A stretch of DNA of 64,000 nucleotides, taken from NCBI GenBank assembly GCA_016808115.1, contig JAEQBH010000894.1:558001-622000 (forward strand), written 5' to 3'. This stretch comes from Tetrastigma voinierianum (Eukaryota > Streptophyta > Magnoliopsida > Vitales > Vitaceae). A program made the position numbers and the translations under genes. The notes under the pieces were generated by a model that was not told where the DNA came from, ran no database searches, and was given only the letters and a program-made list of their open reading frames with translations. Shown one piece after another: positions 1-10,157 of the stretch (position 1 is the first letter of the stretch; each line of letters begins with the position of its first letter).

Positions 1-657
1 ATTTTGAAGTTTTTTTTTTTTTTAGATATGTCATTAAGTTGTTACTTTATTACATTGGTATTATTTAGGTAGTTAGTTTGATAGTTTGGTTATAACTGTG
101 TTTTAGAATTATTTATTTATTTAAGTTTGTTTACTATTATTATATTATTGGGACTCAATCAATTTATATATTAATTATTATTATATATTTATATATTATA
201 TATTTTTATCTAAAGAATGATGAATTCGTAAAATTAATTTTTTTTTATCATTTTTTAAGGTTTTTGCTTATTTTAGCCTATTTTTGGCCTCAAGTAACTC
301 GTATGATTAAAGCTGAGCTACTCAAAAACAGGTCTAAATATAAATGGACCGTATTAGTCCAAATTTCGCTTAAGCCCGTGGCACGAATAGGCTAGCCCAT
401 TTACTAAATACTTACTGGCTAATCCAAGTCATATGCAAAGGTTTTAAAGTCCATCAAACTTGGTCAGCTTGATTAGCTCTGGATTGTTGATTAATGGCCT
501 TTTCGATTTTGGTTTAATCTGGTTTGATCATAGTTCGACCATTAATTTGACCCCTAAATTGTGAATTGGTAACTTTTTCCAATTTAGTCATCGATCTGAT
601 TTTTAAAACATTGGTCATATACCAGCGTTCGATTATGTAACTTTCTTATCAGATGGA
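1..657. other. Flank without recognised gene
   Basis: AT-rich DNA with poly-T runs, then a somewhat more complex stretch from about 250. I see no reading frame that matches a known family and no repeat boundary before the LTR that starts near 658. It may be old transposon-derived DNA, but nothing in the sequence proves this. Confidence 0.5.
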
Positions 658-1590
658 TGGAAAATAAACCCGAAAATTCAATTTTCTCGAAAATGGCAAA
701 AATGATAATTTCATGAAATCGAATTTTCTAACCAGATGATGAAATCCATCACACCGCTGAATTCTCTCACTTAAATCTAATTACCTAGTCGAATTTCATC
801 GGATTCCGAGATAATTAAAATTTCACTTTTTCAAGGCACCGAGTGTCGGGTGACACATGGCATGATCGTGTAGATGCCACATGGAACCCTAGGGAAGTGA
901 CACATGCCATGAGCCATGTGGTGCACTTGGAATAAATGGCTCACATTGAACCATGTGTTGAATAATGTAATAAAGAAGAAAAAAAACAAGAAAAATCAAG
1001 AAAAAACATGGAAATGACGAGTGGTTAAGAGGAAAGTGGGGGGAAGTTTCCCCCACTATGATAAATTTGGTTTAGGAAAAAAATCAAAAAGGACAAATAT
1101 AAAATTGAGAGAAGAAAAAAAAAGAAAGAGAAGAGAAAAAGGAAAGAGAAAAGAAAAAAATGAGAAAATGAGAAAATGAGATGGGAGCAAACATGAGTGA
1201 AGGAATTCGGTGGATAAAGAAAAGGAAGGGGAGGAAAGAGGGAAAGAAAACAAGAGAGAAAGACTCAAATAGAGAGAGAAAGAGAAAGGGGAGAGAGAGA
1301 AAATGAGATTATCTCTATTGCTTTCGACTACTAACCTCGACTACCGAGAAGAAAGTCATCCACACATCGCGACCTACACGTGGTACCAAAAATTTTCGAG
1401 TTTCACAAGCTCCACGAGGTAAAGGGAATTTTTCCTACTTGGAATATTTTTAGCCTAAAGCCATGTAAATGCATAGGTCGCCTTCTGAGCCGTGGATAAA
1501 GTTGTGTGACGGGTTCCAAGATTTTGGGACTGAATATTGGAAATTTTTTGGACTGGTTTCGAGTAGTCCTGGACTGTGTGGGGATTGGTT
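658..1590 (+). repeat. E1 5' LTR, left part
   Basis: This matches 14661-15545 in order and orientation. It begins near TGGAAAATAAACCCG, the counterpart of TGTAAAACACGGG at 14661. It contains a cluster of CCATGTG/CACATGG words at about 850-960, a TATAAAA at 1098-1104, and a long purine-rich tract at about 1085-1310. Homology to the other LTR stops at about 1590, where the nested cluster begins. Confidence 0.8.
1098..1104 (+). promoter_or_regulatory. Possible TATA box of the E1 LTR
   Basis: TATAAAA lies downstream of the CACATGG-word cluster and at the start of the purine tract. The equivalent site in the 3' LTR (about 15078) is mutated. The promoter role is inferred from position only. Confidence 0.3.
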
Positions 1591-1592
1591 GT

Positions 1593-1905
1593 TGATACGA
1601 ACCCCGTTAACTTGTGAGGAGACCCGTGATCGAATTAGCTCGGAAGAACCGCCCTAGTATTCGGCTTGGATGGATGACCGCCAATTCGCTGCTTATATGA
1701 AGCAAGAACTCGTATATGAGGACGCCTACAATCCTGATGAGATCCGAACATAAGTCTATGGAATGAAGACGCCACAATCAACTATGGAAAGGTTGATTGA
1801 TAAGTCAATAGGATGAACGCCACGAAAAAATCCGATAAGTTCAAAAGTTCTTGAGAGAACCAAAGAGAAAGATAAAATCTCAATTTTATTAATTTGTAAT
1901 CTTGT
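1593..1905 (-). repeat. 3' LTR copy of the deleted gypsy element
   Basis: This begins TGATACGAACCC and is about 310 bp long up to the junction with the pol linker. It is nearly the same as 4583-4870 and as the inverted copy 8231-8537. It may be only the R-U5-like end of a longer LTR, because 6055-6563 appears to carry the missing portion. Confidence 0.65.
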
Positions 1906-3990
1906 ATGTTTTGCCTGCCTCTAATTTGAGAGCACTGGGGTGGACAAAATCAATTTGATGTTCGATCCCTGATGTGAGGTAACCCATCTCAAATTCCCTC
2001 CTCGAAAGACATCTTCAAATTCCTACAAAGTGAGACAATAGAATCCAGCAAAGAAGTGTCAAGCTGGTTAGTATTAAAAAGTGCCTCAGACAAAAGTACA
2101 ATCGTAGGCTCGCTTAAGAACAATGCTTTCTTAACCTCACTTTCCCTTGCATAGAAATTGGTTTTCTCCTTTTCTTTAAATTTTCTACTACTTGCATTTT
2201 GTCACTTCTTTCTTTTTGCTCACTTTTTCACGCTTTTCTGTTTCACTTCTTTTTCACTTTTTCTTTTGTTCACTCTCTTTTTCACTCTTCTTTTGTTCAC
2301 TCTCTTTTCACTTTTTTCTTTTGTTCACTATCTTTTTTGCAACTCCATTTCGATCTTCATAAACTTGACTTAGTGTCAAAGAACAAGATGACGGTCCGCT
2401 GGTCGCTGACGAACGAAAGTACTTATCGCGAAGCCGCTATGTCAACTTTCCTATCAAATTGTCATGGTCTTCTCCTAATAACAAGTGCCCAAACGCATTG
2501 AACTACATCACACAAAACTTCATCTTCGTATTTCCCAATACTAAAAGAGACTAACACTTGTTTATTCACCCTTACCTCCCCACTATCATTCAACCATTGC
2601 AATTTATAAGGTAGAGGATGCTTACTTGTTGGAATCTCTAGTCCACCATTGTTTGCGGCATAGTAGACATTGCTAAGTAACTCCATCAATGATCACACTA
2701 CATACCTTGTTCGACGTGGTACCTAGTGAAAGTGAAAAAATGTTATCCCGCAGATCTCGTCATCTTCTTTAGCTTGCACACTTAAGGCCCTCTTACACCA
2801 TTAATTCTCCTCAGATACTCCTCATCTAAGATCCTCTTAAGAATGGCATAGAATCACAATCCAACTCATCGCTTGCTCAATCTCACCATCAGTCCCGCAT
2901 CACTGACTCCTTTCTGGTTCTGACATCGCTTGCACATGCACTTCTACCTTGGCATTTAAACACATAATATCAATTTCGAGTATGAAAGAATCATTTACTT
3001 GATTTCCTTAGCTGTTCCTCTTGTTTGGGCTTTGTTTGTGCTCGCATCAGGCTTCCTTTTTCCATTGATTCAATTTCCACATAGACAGAATCCTCGGGAC
3101 TGTGTAGAACGGTGTCAAGTATCGCCTCCTCTGACTTGATTCTCAATCTTGATAGCCATATGCACCATATCCTCCTTAACCTACATAATGTTGCACTCCA
3201 CCAAATTTTGAATTCCTTGCTTAAAACCCCGCTAGAAACCTTGTCATGAAAATGCTTATCTTCTTCAATATTCTACTTTTACCATTGCAACATCCATCTC
3301 CCCTTATATCATTCCTCCACACCTCTGCTACCTCGCCCTGCCTTGCAACTTGTTGTACACCCCTGCAGTAGTAAGTCTCCGACAAATCTTTCCCCGCATC
3401 ACCCTCTTCATCTCTTCCCATGTTTCACCAATGGCTCCTATTCGTCTTTATTCAACACTAGTCGGGTCCCACCACACACTATGGCATAACTGGAACTCTA
3501 TAACAGCAAGCTTCACACCTTCTTATTTTCTGGAATAACGGTGAAAAAATCAAAAACCAACTCTACTCTTCCTCTCCTCCCACTCTGTATATGCCTGGGT
3601 CATTTCTTTTCCTTGAAAGATGAAATCTTCATCTTAATGTTTCCTAAATTATTATCTTCCGATTCCTATCTTCTATGTCTCCCCCAATACCTCCCGTTAC
3701 TAACAACCGAATCATAACCATTCTCATCTTCAAAATCTCCTCCGTCATACTCTTCTTCTGCCTACCCGGCCCCTCCTCTTCTGCGCCTCGTCCCTTCTAC
3801 GCCCCATGGAGGGTTTCGTAAGTGTTTCGGCTTTGCTCCACCTCTCATGGAATTGCTCCAATTCAGCCCCTAAACATTCTCCGTGACTTCACTAGTTAAG
3901 GCCCGCATAATGAACTTCCATGTCAACGCTCCCGTCACACCTTCGCATGCGTTTGCTCGACATGGGGTGCTTCCAAAACAAGGCAGAAAA
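1905..3990 (-). pseudogene. Broken gag and protease of the deleted gypsy element
   Basis: On the minus strand, gag core words appear at about 3700-3130: an acidic and RRGR-like segment, KMKI, WWDPT, and ETWEEMKRVMRGK, then MTRFLAGF followed by a frameshifted VQHYVG. All are typical of Ty3/gypsy gag. The protease region at 2760-2462 has SVIIDG (the active-site area) and LQWLNDSGEVRVNKQVLVSF. From about 2370 to 2160 the frame is almost only K, E, R, S and V (a charged linker). From 2160 to 1905 comes ALFNTNQLDTSLLDSIVSL, the stretch that normally precedes reverse transcriptase. Several stops and frameshifts break the frame, so no functional protein is expected. Confidence 0.75.
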
Positions 3991-4561
3991 AAGTAGATCT
4001 CACAAATCACTGCTGCCTTCACTCGCTCACTGCTTTCACTCGAAGAATGATTCACTCGCTTCACTCGTGGTTTCACACAATATATTTGGCTTTTCTCACT
4101 TAATAATCCGACCACTTCGGGCTTTTTCCACTCAGAATTTCTCTTCTAGTTCTTTTGGAACTAATCAAACAAATCAGATTTTTCCGCAAAATTCAATCAA
4201 AAACCTATCAAAGAAGAAAAGGACAAGTTGGTGGCATTAACCAATATTCAAGCTTTACTTATTTATTTTTTTATACTATGGTGGGGATTGGATTGCTAGA
4301 AACTAGAATGATGATAAACTTATAGAATTTTTTTTTTTTTTTTTGTAACCTTGAATGGACTGTTCAAAAAAGGAAACAAACAAAAGTTATATCTAATCAA
4401 GAATGAAGAAAATCGGACGTGGGATGGAGTAGATATTGGTTGTGACTAAAATTGGGGATTGAACGGAATTTAGAAGGAACTGATGAAAGTGGTGACTAAC
4501 CGTTCTGGACAAAGAAGAAAAGTAAAAACGTAAAAGATAGGCAAACCATAAAATAGAACTT

Positions 4562-4582
4562 TGGCTGCTTCCGATACCAAAT
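4562..4582 (-). promoter_or_regulatory. Primer-binding site (tRNA-iMet type)
   Basis: On the minus strand the LTR end ...CGTATCA is followed by TTTGGTATCGGAAGC, close to the plant initiator-tRNA-Met primer word TGGTATCAGAGC. This fixes the orientation of the element and the LTR boundary at 4583. Confidence 0.6.
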
Positions 4583-4870
4583 GATACGAACCCTGTCAAC
4601 TTGTGAGGAGACCGTGATCGAATTAGCTCAAGAACCGCCCTAGTATCTGCTTGGATGGATGATCACAATTCGCTGCTTATAAGGAAGCAAGAACTCGCAG
4701 ATATTGAGACAACTGATTGAGATCCAATGATAAGTCTATGGAATGAAGACGCCTACAATCAACTATGGAAAGGTTGATTGATAAGTGGATAGATGAACGC
4801 CTAAGAAAACTCATGCTAAGTTCAAAAGTTCGAGAGAACCAAAGAGAAAGATAAAATCTCAATTTTATTA
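4583..4870 (-). repeat. 5' LTR copy of the deleted gypsy element
   Basis: This matches 1593-1905 closely and starts TGATACGAACCCTG next to the primer site. On its right side it is again joined to pol-linker sequence (4871-5125), as at 1905. It may therefore have served as a shared LTR in a tandem arrangement produced by unequal recombination. Confidence 0.65.
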
Positions 4871-5130
4871 ATATGTAATCTTCTATAAGTTTGCCTGTCG
4901 AATGGTAGCACTGGGGTGTGGACAAAATCAATTTGATGTCTCGATCCCTGATAGAGGTAACCCATTCGAATTTCCTCGGGAAAGACATCTTCAAATTCTA
5001 CAAAAGTGAGACAATAGAACTAGGCAAAGAAGTGTCAAGTTGGTTAGTATTAAAAAGTGCCTCAGATAAAGTACAATCGTGAGGCTCGTTTAAGAACAAT
5101 GCTTAACCTCATCATTCAGACAGAAATCGG
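4871..5130 (-). repeat. Pol-linker fragment of a second minus-strand copy
   Basis: This is homologous to 1905-2160, in the same orientation, and again abuts an LTR copy. It is cut off at about 5130, where sequence homologous to the leader at 4390-4550 begins. Confidence 0.55.
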
Positions 5131-5215
5131 TTTTCTTAATCGATCTTGAGATTGAGTAGATAATAGATTATGAATGAAATTGAGGTTGAACGGAATCTAG
5201 AAAGAATGGAGGAAA

Positions 5216-6054
5216 GTGGTGACTAAGATGGTTCGGACAAAGAAAAAAATAATAATAATAATAAAAGATAGTGAGCTAAAGAGTGTTTTTTATTCTAAAA
5301 AGCCTATGTTTGTACTTTTGTACAAAGAGACGCTTTTGGAGACTAACGATCATGATTCTTCGTTGCCTAGTATTGTTTCTTCCTTGTTAAAGGAGTTCAA
5401 GTAAGTAATCCCGAGGAGACAAAGGAACTCCAAATGCAAGTTGGTGAATTGATGGAAAAGGGATATGTGAGGGACAGCATGAGTCCATGCACCGTTCTGA
5501 TTATTTTGGTTCCTAAGAAGGATGGGACATGGAGGATGTGTGTTGATTGTCGAGCCATCAATAACATAACAAGAAGCATCGCCATCCCATTCCTGCTAGA
5601 TGATATGTTCGATGAGTTGCATGGTTCATGTATCTTTTACAAAAATCGATTTGAAAAGTGGATACCATCAAATTAGAATGAAAGAAGGTGATGAATGGAA
5701 AACTGCTTTCAAAACAAAATATGGGTTATATGAGTGGTTAGTTATGCCTTTCTGACAATCCAATGCACCTAGCACTTTCATGAGACTAATGAACCATGTT
5801 TTGCGTGCTTCATTGGAAAATCTGTGGGTTGTCTATTTTAATGATATCCTCATTTATAAAGAAGAACTTAGATGATCACTGATTCATTTAAAATATGTTT
5901 TGATGCTTCAAAAGAAAGATTGTTTGCTAACCTTAAGAAGTGCACATTTTGTACGGATAAGTTTGTGTTTCTTGGTTTTGTTGTTAGTTCACGAGGGATA
6001 CAGGTTGATGAAGAGAAGGTTCGAGCAATTCAAGACTAACCAAGTCCAACAAGT
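5216..6054 (+). pseudogene. Reverse transcriptase fragment, Ty3/gypsy
   Basis: On the plus strand it begins with the pol linker (SKKPMFVLLYKETLLETND). It then passes to NPEETKELQMQVGELMEKGY and the core words LVPKKDGTWRMCVDCRAINN, with DDMFDELHGS at about 5596-5630. Frameshifted continuations follow: KMKEGDEWKTAFKTKYGLYEW, a MNHVLR word, and YFNDILIY in place of the catalytic YFDDI. It runs to QVDEEKVRAIQD at about 6035. About 40 codons that normally lie between the linker and the NPEETKE word are missing at 5398-5408. At about 6055 it stops abruptly against LTR sequence of the opposite orientation. There is no RNase H or integrase. Confidence 0.8.
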
Positions 6055-7065
6055 GTGAGTAAAGTTCAAAGAGTTCTTCTAAGAACCGAAGAGAAATTTA
6101 AACTCTCAATTTTATAAATGCTTGAAACTTGCTTAAAACTTGTAGAATGTAGGGATAACAAGCCTTTAAATAGGCTCAAAAATATGAAGAAAAGAAACTA
6201 AATATTTGCCACAAGGAAAGCAAGATATTTTGCCAAAAACTAGAAAGGAAACTAACATACTTTTTCCTAAACCACTACATACTAAAAACATCCATGGAGT
6301 AGAAAAAGGAAACTATATAATTCTGTGGACAAGGTCCTGTAATAGAATTAGCAAGAATCAAACAAATCATTCCAACCTACATCAAATCAACTCCAATGTC
6401 ACAAAGAATCAGAATAAATCGCCTCCAAAATAGCAAAGAAATCATCACCAAATCAAGCAAATCTTTCTCCCGAATCAATTTTCCGTAATGAAGATTGAAT
6501 TCCCAATTTATGTCAGAAGAGCTCCTGCATCACGGGATCCTTTCGCGCTTGATTCTCATCATTCCCCCCTTCTTCGAAAAGATTCGTCCTCGAATCTTAA
6601 CCATAATGTTGTTGATGGCATGAAAATAAATACACATCCTCCACAGTAAAAAGGAAACAAAATTTCTCAGTTTGTTACCGACTTTTTTTTTATACTATGG
6701 TGGGGAGTTGATTTCCAGCAACTAGAATGATAAGTCTTAATTTTTTATTGTTTCATTTTTTTAGTAAACCGTCCATCCCAAGTTACAAAAAAAAAAAAAA
6801 GGAAATTAAAGGAAAAGAATCTGGTTGAAAAAAAAAAAAAAAAGTCTAGATACCATGGAGGATGTAAATGATACGAACCCCGTCAACTCAGGATGCAGAC
6901 TGGATCGACTTAGTTTCAAGAACCGCCTAGTATTCTGGCCGATGGATGACTGCACCCGCTGCTTATAAGGAAGCAAAGCAACCTTGGTATATGAGGACAC
7001 CATAATCGGTGATGGAGATCCGATTGATAAGTCTATGGAATGAAGACGCCACAATCAACTATGGA
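6055..7065 (-). mobile_element. Miniature gypsy derivative: LTR pieces, leader and polypurine tract only
   Basis: On the minus strand: an LTR copy (about 7065-6868, truncated), then a word resembling the primer site (TGGTATCTAGAC, 6857-6846), then leader homologous to 4255-4390. Next come a polypurine tract (complement of CCCCCCTTCTTCG, near 6565-6580) and LTR sequence from 6563 down to about 6055. Only about 280 bp separates the two LTR parts and no coding sequence remains. The reading as one deleted element is an inference from the order of these landmarks. Confidence 0.45.
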
Positions 7066-8230
7066 AAAGGGAAGAGAAGCCACCCAATGCCAAGCCTAAA
7101 ACAGAAATAAAACAAGAAGGGAACAACCAAGGAAATCAAGGTAAACCCAATTCTTTCACTACTCGGAATCGTGATATTATGTGTTTTAAAATGCCAAGGT
7201 GTAGGTTATATCAGTAAGCTAATGTCCAAACAAAAGTCATGGTGATGCGACAATGGTGAGATTGAAATGCATAAATGAGTCGATTGTGATTCTATGCCAT
7301 CCTGTGAGGATGCCGGCGATGAGGAGTAAGGCCGCCCAAGGAGAATTAATGGTGGCGCGAGGGCCTTGGGTGTGCAAGCTAAAGAAGATGACGATGCACC
7401 CAGATAACATTTTTTCACACTAGGTGCCACGACAAAACAAGGCATGTAGTGTGATCATTGACGGGGAAGTCGCACTAATGTCGCAAGACAACCATGGCGG
7501 AGAAACTAGAATTCCAACAAGTACATCCTAATCTTATAAACTGCAATGGTCAATGATATGGGGAGGTAAGGGTGAATAAACAAGTGTTAGTCTCTTTAAG
7601 ATTGGAAATACGAAGATGAAGTTTTTGTGTGATGTAGTTCCAATGCAGCCAGCACTTCATATTAGGAAGACCATGGAAATTTGATGGGAAAGTTCGCATG
7701 ACGCCTTCACCAATAAGTACTCGTCAGTCCACAACCAACTACCGTCACTTTGCTCCTCGACAACATGTCAAGTTTATGAACATCAAGTAAGGTTGCAAAA
7801 AGATAGTGAACAAAATAAAAAAAGTGAAAAAGAGAGTGAACAAAAGAAAAAGAGTGAAAGTTAAAGCGAACAAAAGAAAAGAGTGAAAAAGCAAATGAAC
7901 AAAAGAAAGCGAAAAAGAGATGAGTAAAAAGAAAGAGAGGACAAATGCAAGGACTAAAAAATTTAAAAGAAAAGGAGAGAAAAACCAATTCCTATGCAAG
8001 GCGCTTTAGGTTAAGAAAGTACGTTTTAAACAGCTCACGATCAGATTCCAGACAAAGAGGCACTTTTTAATACTAACCAACTCGGGACATTTCTCTTGCC
8101 TAGTTCTATTGTCTCACTTTTTGTAGAATTTGAAGATGTCTCCCGAGGAAATTCAATGGGTTACCTCCCTATCCGGTGGGATTGAACATCACCCCGATTT
8201 TTGGCCCCGGTGCTACTTCATTCAACCGAC
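7066..8230 (+). pseudogene. Gag zinc-finger, protease and pol linker fragment, Ty3/gypsy
   Basis: On the plus strand, frames read KPNAKPKTEIKQEGNNQG and then RDIMCFKM (a damaged CCHC zinc finger). Acidic DCDSMPSCEDAGDEE is followed by VCSVIIDG (protease active-site area, about 7443), LQWSMIWGGEVRVNKQVLVS and LGRPW-like words. A lysine/glutamate-rich linker of about 200 bp follows (7800-8000), then the words preceding reverse transcriptase. It ends at the same pol-to-LTR junction seen at 1905 and 4870, next to the LTR at 8231. It is the inverted counterpart of 1905-3000. Gag core and everything from reverse transcriptase onward are missing. Confidence 0.7.
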
Positions 8231-8537
8231 CTACTTATGTAAGATTACAAATTAATAAAATTGAGATTTTATCTTCTCTTCGTTCTCAAGAACTTTCAAC
8301 TTACTCCGATTTTCGTGGTGTTCATCCTATCGAATTATCAATCAACCTTCCATGAGCTGATTTGCATGCCTTGTCTCTGGGATTTATCAATTTGATCTCC
8401 ATCACCGATCGCGGCCCTCATATACCAAGGTTCCCGCTTCCTTATAACGGCGGTCGCGGCCATCCATCCAAGCCGAATACTAGGCGACTCTTCCGAGCTA
8501 ATTCGATCACTGGTCTCTCACAAGTTGACGGGGTTCA
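8231..8537 (+). repeat. LTR copy, inverted relative to 1593-1905
   Basis: This reads AATTAATAAAATTGAGATTT... to ...GTTGACGGGGTTC, the reverse complement of the copy at 1593-1905 with scattered changes. It forms the right end of the nested cluster. E1 LTR homology resumes at about 8538. Confidence 0.7.
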
Positions 8538-9769
8538 GACGCCAGATCCCAGACTGAGGTCTCTGCTTTATTATGTTTTGATGTCAGCGTTGATTCAAGG
8601 CCGAATGGAAAAAATAATGGTTTATGGTCAGAAGTGACCAAGAGGTGCCCTCTGCTTTATATGGGTCCAGATTCGGGGCCATTTTGTTCGTTATTTGGCC
8701 GGAAAATAAATAACATGTTGTTATGTGTAAAAATCATGTTAATATGTACTTTGATGTATTAACATGGAAATTATGATGAATGTGAATTATATGTAAAAAA
8801 TATAATTATCCGGAATTTATAAATATTGCATGTAGCTCTTATTGTGCATGTAGCATGACATAGCATGAAATGACATGATTGCATTTCATATGCACAGTCA
8901 CATCGCATCGAGTCGTGCATGGGTGCATGGTATCGTTATTCACCATTTCGTGAATGCGGGTGAGCTCGTAAATGACAACGTCCAAAATCGAGACTCACGC
9001 TATATAAACAATAATAAATATAAATCGTGTTCGGGCATGCAAGAAGATGGGGTAGATCTCGAGGTGAAAGACCCAAATTTATATGCAAAGCAGACATGAT
9101 CATCGACGATGAAAGCCCATAAAATGTCAAAGCCACGCCGACTTATCCACTGTGACTCGAAAAAGACGCGGGCCCATGTCAATACATACCTAGATTTGAT
9201 AAAAAAATCTAAGTGAATATCAGAGGACTGTCTACGCTTTAAGTCATCGGGTGAAACACCAATGACCGGTTTTCACACTCGGGCGTTGCATATGTGAGGG
9301 AGCGCCTGTGAGGTTCCTGTCAGGCATGAGGCGTTCTCATCTCATGCATTTATTTAATATTCCATAGATTGCAATATTTATAGAATATGATTAGAAGTTT
9401 TATGTACGCTATTGTACGTGCATTTTGTGGGAGTAAATTCTCATAGTGAATTTTACTAGGCATTGCTTACCCCGTCGTGGGAAAATATTTTCAAGTACTA
9501 GAGGTACACTGGGAGAAGATACTGATCCAAGAACTCAATTATGAAAAAGGTCTAAGTGGGGCCTATTTATGTGTTTTGTGATATTCTGGATTGAATATCT
9601 AGCCTGTTATGTAAATAATGCTTGTAATAAAACTTAGTTTTGGACCGTATTAGAAGTTAATAATTTCTAATGTCAAGGTTGTATAGAGGCAATGACATTA
9701 GAGGAAATGCATGGAAGAAAATCGTCAGGTAAAGAAAAAATTTCAATTTTGACCGAAATCGAGTACACA
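8538..9769 (+). repeat. E1 5' LTR, right part
   Basis: This matches 15550-16345 and then 19097-19567. Shared landmarks include GACTGAGGTCTC, AAATAAATAACATG, the hinge ATGTTAATATGTACTT, and near the end GGTACACTGGGAGAAGATAC and GAGGAAATGCATGG. The end (about 9769) is blurred by mutation; the better-kept copy ends GACGTCACA. Confidence 0.8.
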
Positions 9770-9777
9770 CAAAATTC

Positions 9778-9797
9778 TTTGATATCGCAGCCGTTAA
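9778..9797 (+). promoter_or_regulatory. Degenerate primer-binding site of E1
   Basis: TTTGATATCGCAGCC follows the LTR end within about 10 bases and resembles TGGTATCAGAGCC, the tRNA-iMet primer word, with several changes. Confidence 0.4.
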
Positions 9798-10157
9798 CGA
9801 TTACTAGAGCTCAAAAGGTGGGTATCCACCGTTGTTTTCTATCGGGTCACATAGCCTAAGCACGAGTTAGGTGTCCAAAATACCTGTGGATTACTGGCAT
9901 GCGTAATCACTTATCGCGGTGCACGATTCCTTCGCGTTCTAATTATGTACCATGGAGGATGTATCGTGGTCGTGAATATATGCATGATAGAATGTGTATA
10001 GAAATCAAGAACACTCGTGGTTAGCAAACATAACCTTGGGGTGGGTTCTAAAACGACAAGCATGATTACGCAGAATGGTTATTTATTGCTCGCATACAAC
10101 ACCAATGTGATAAAATGAAAAAGAGAGAATCTCAAATCAAGCATCTTAACTTGCAGA

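Larger units (their letters stand above)
1593..4870 (-). mobile_element. Deleted minus-strand Ty3/gypsy element (gag-protease only)
   Basis: Read on the minus strand: LTR (4870-4583), primer site (4582-4562), leader, gag, zinc-finger region, aspartic protease, a lysine-rich pol linker, then a second LTR copy (1905-1593). Reverse transcriptase, RNase H and integrase are absent. The pol linker stops after the conserved words that normally precede reverse transcriptase and passes directly into LTR sequence at about 1905. The element therefore looks like an internal-deletion, non-autonomous derivative. It depends on other copies for replication if it ever moved. Confidence 0.65.
1591..8537. mobile_element. 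Nested cluster of scrambled Ty3/gypsy fragments inside the E1 5' LTR
   Basis: About 6.9 kb interrupts the E1 LTR. The two outer ends are inverted copies of one sequence: 1593 onward begins TGATACGAACCCCG, and 8537 backward reads the same with mutations. The inverted homology runs inward for roughly 1 kb, to about 2700 on the left and 7450 on the right. Further copies of this end sequence start at 4583 and 6870 in the same orientation as the left end. Between them lie gag, protease and reverse transcriptase pieces on both strands. This looks like several insertions and recombinations of one gypsy family, different from E1. Confidence 0.7.

Noticed and set aside
1056..1268. Leucine/phenylalanine/serine-rich minus-strand frame, with similar ones at 14864-15375
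   Set aside because: These are the antisense of the purine-rich LTR tract; the hydrophobic look comes from CTT and TTC repeats, not a membrane protein.
9778..9797. tRNA gene at primer-site words (also 4562, 44795 and 47774)
   Set aside because: Only the short complement of the tRNA 3' end is present; no cloverleaf can be formed.
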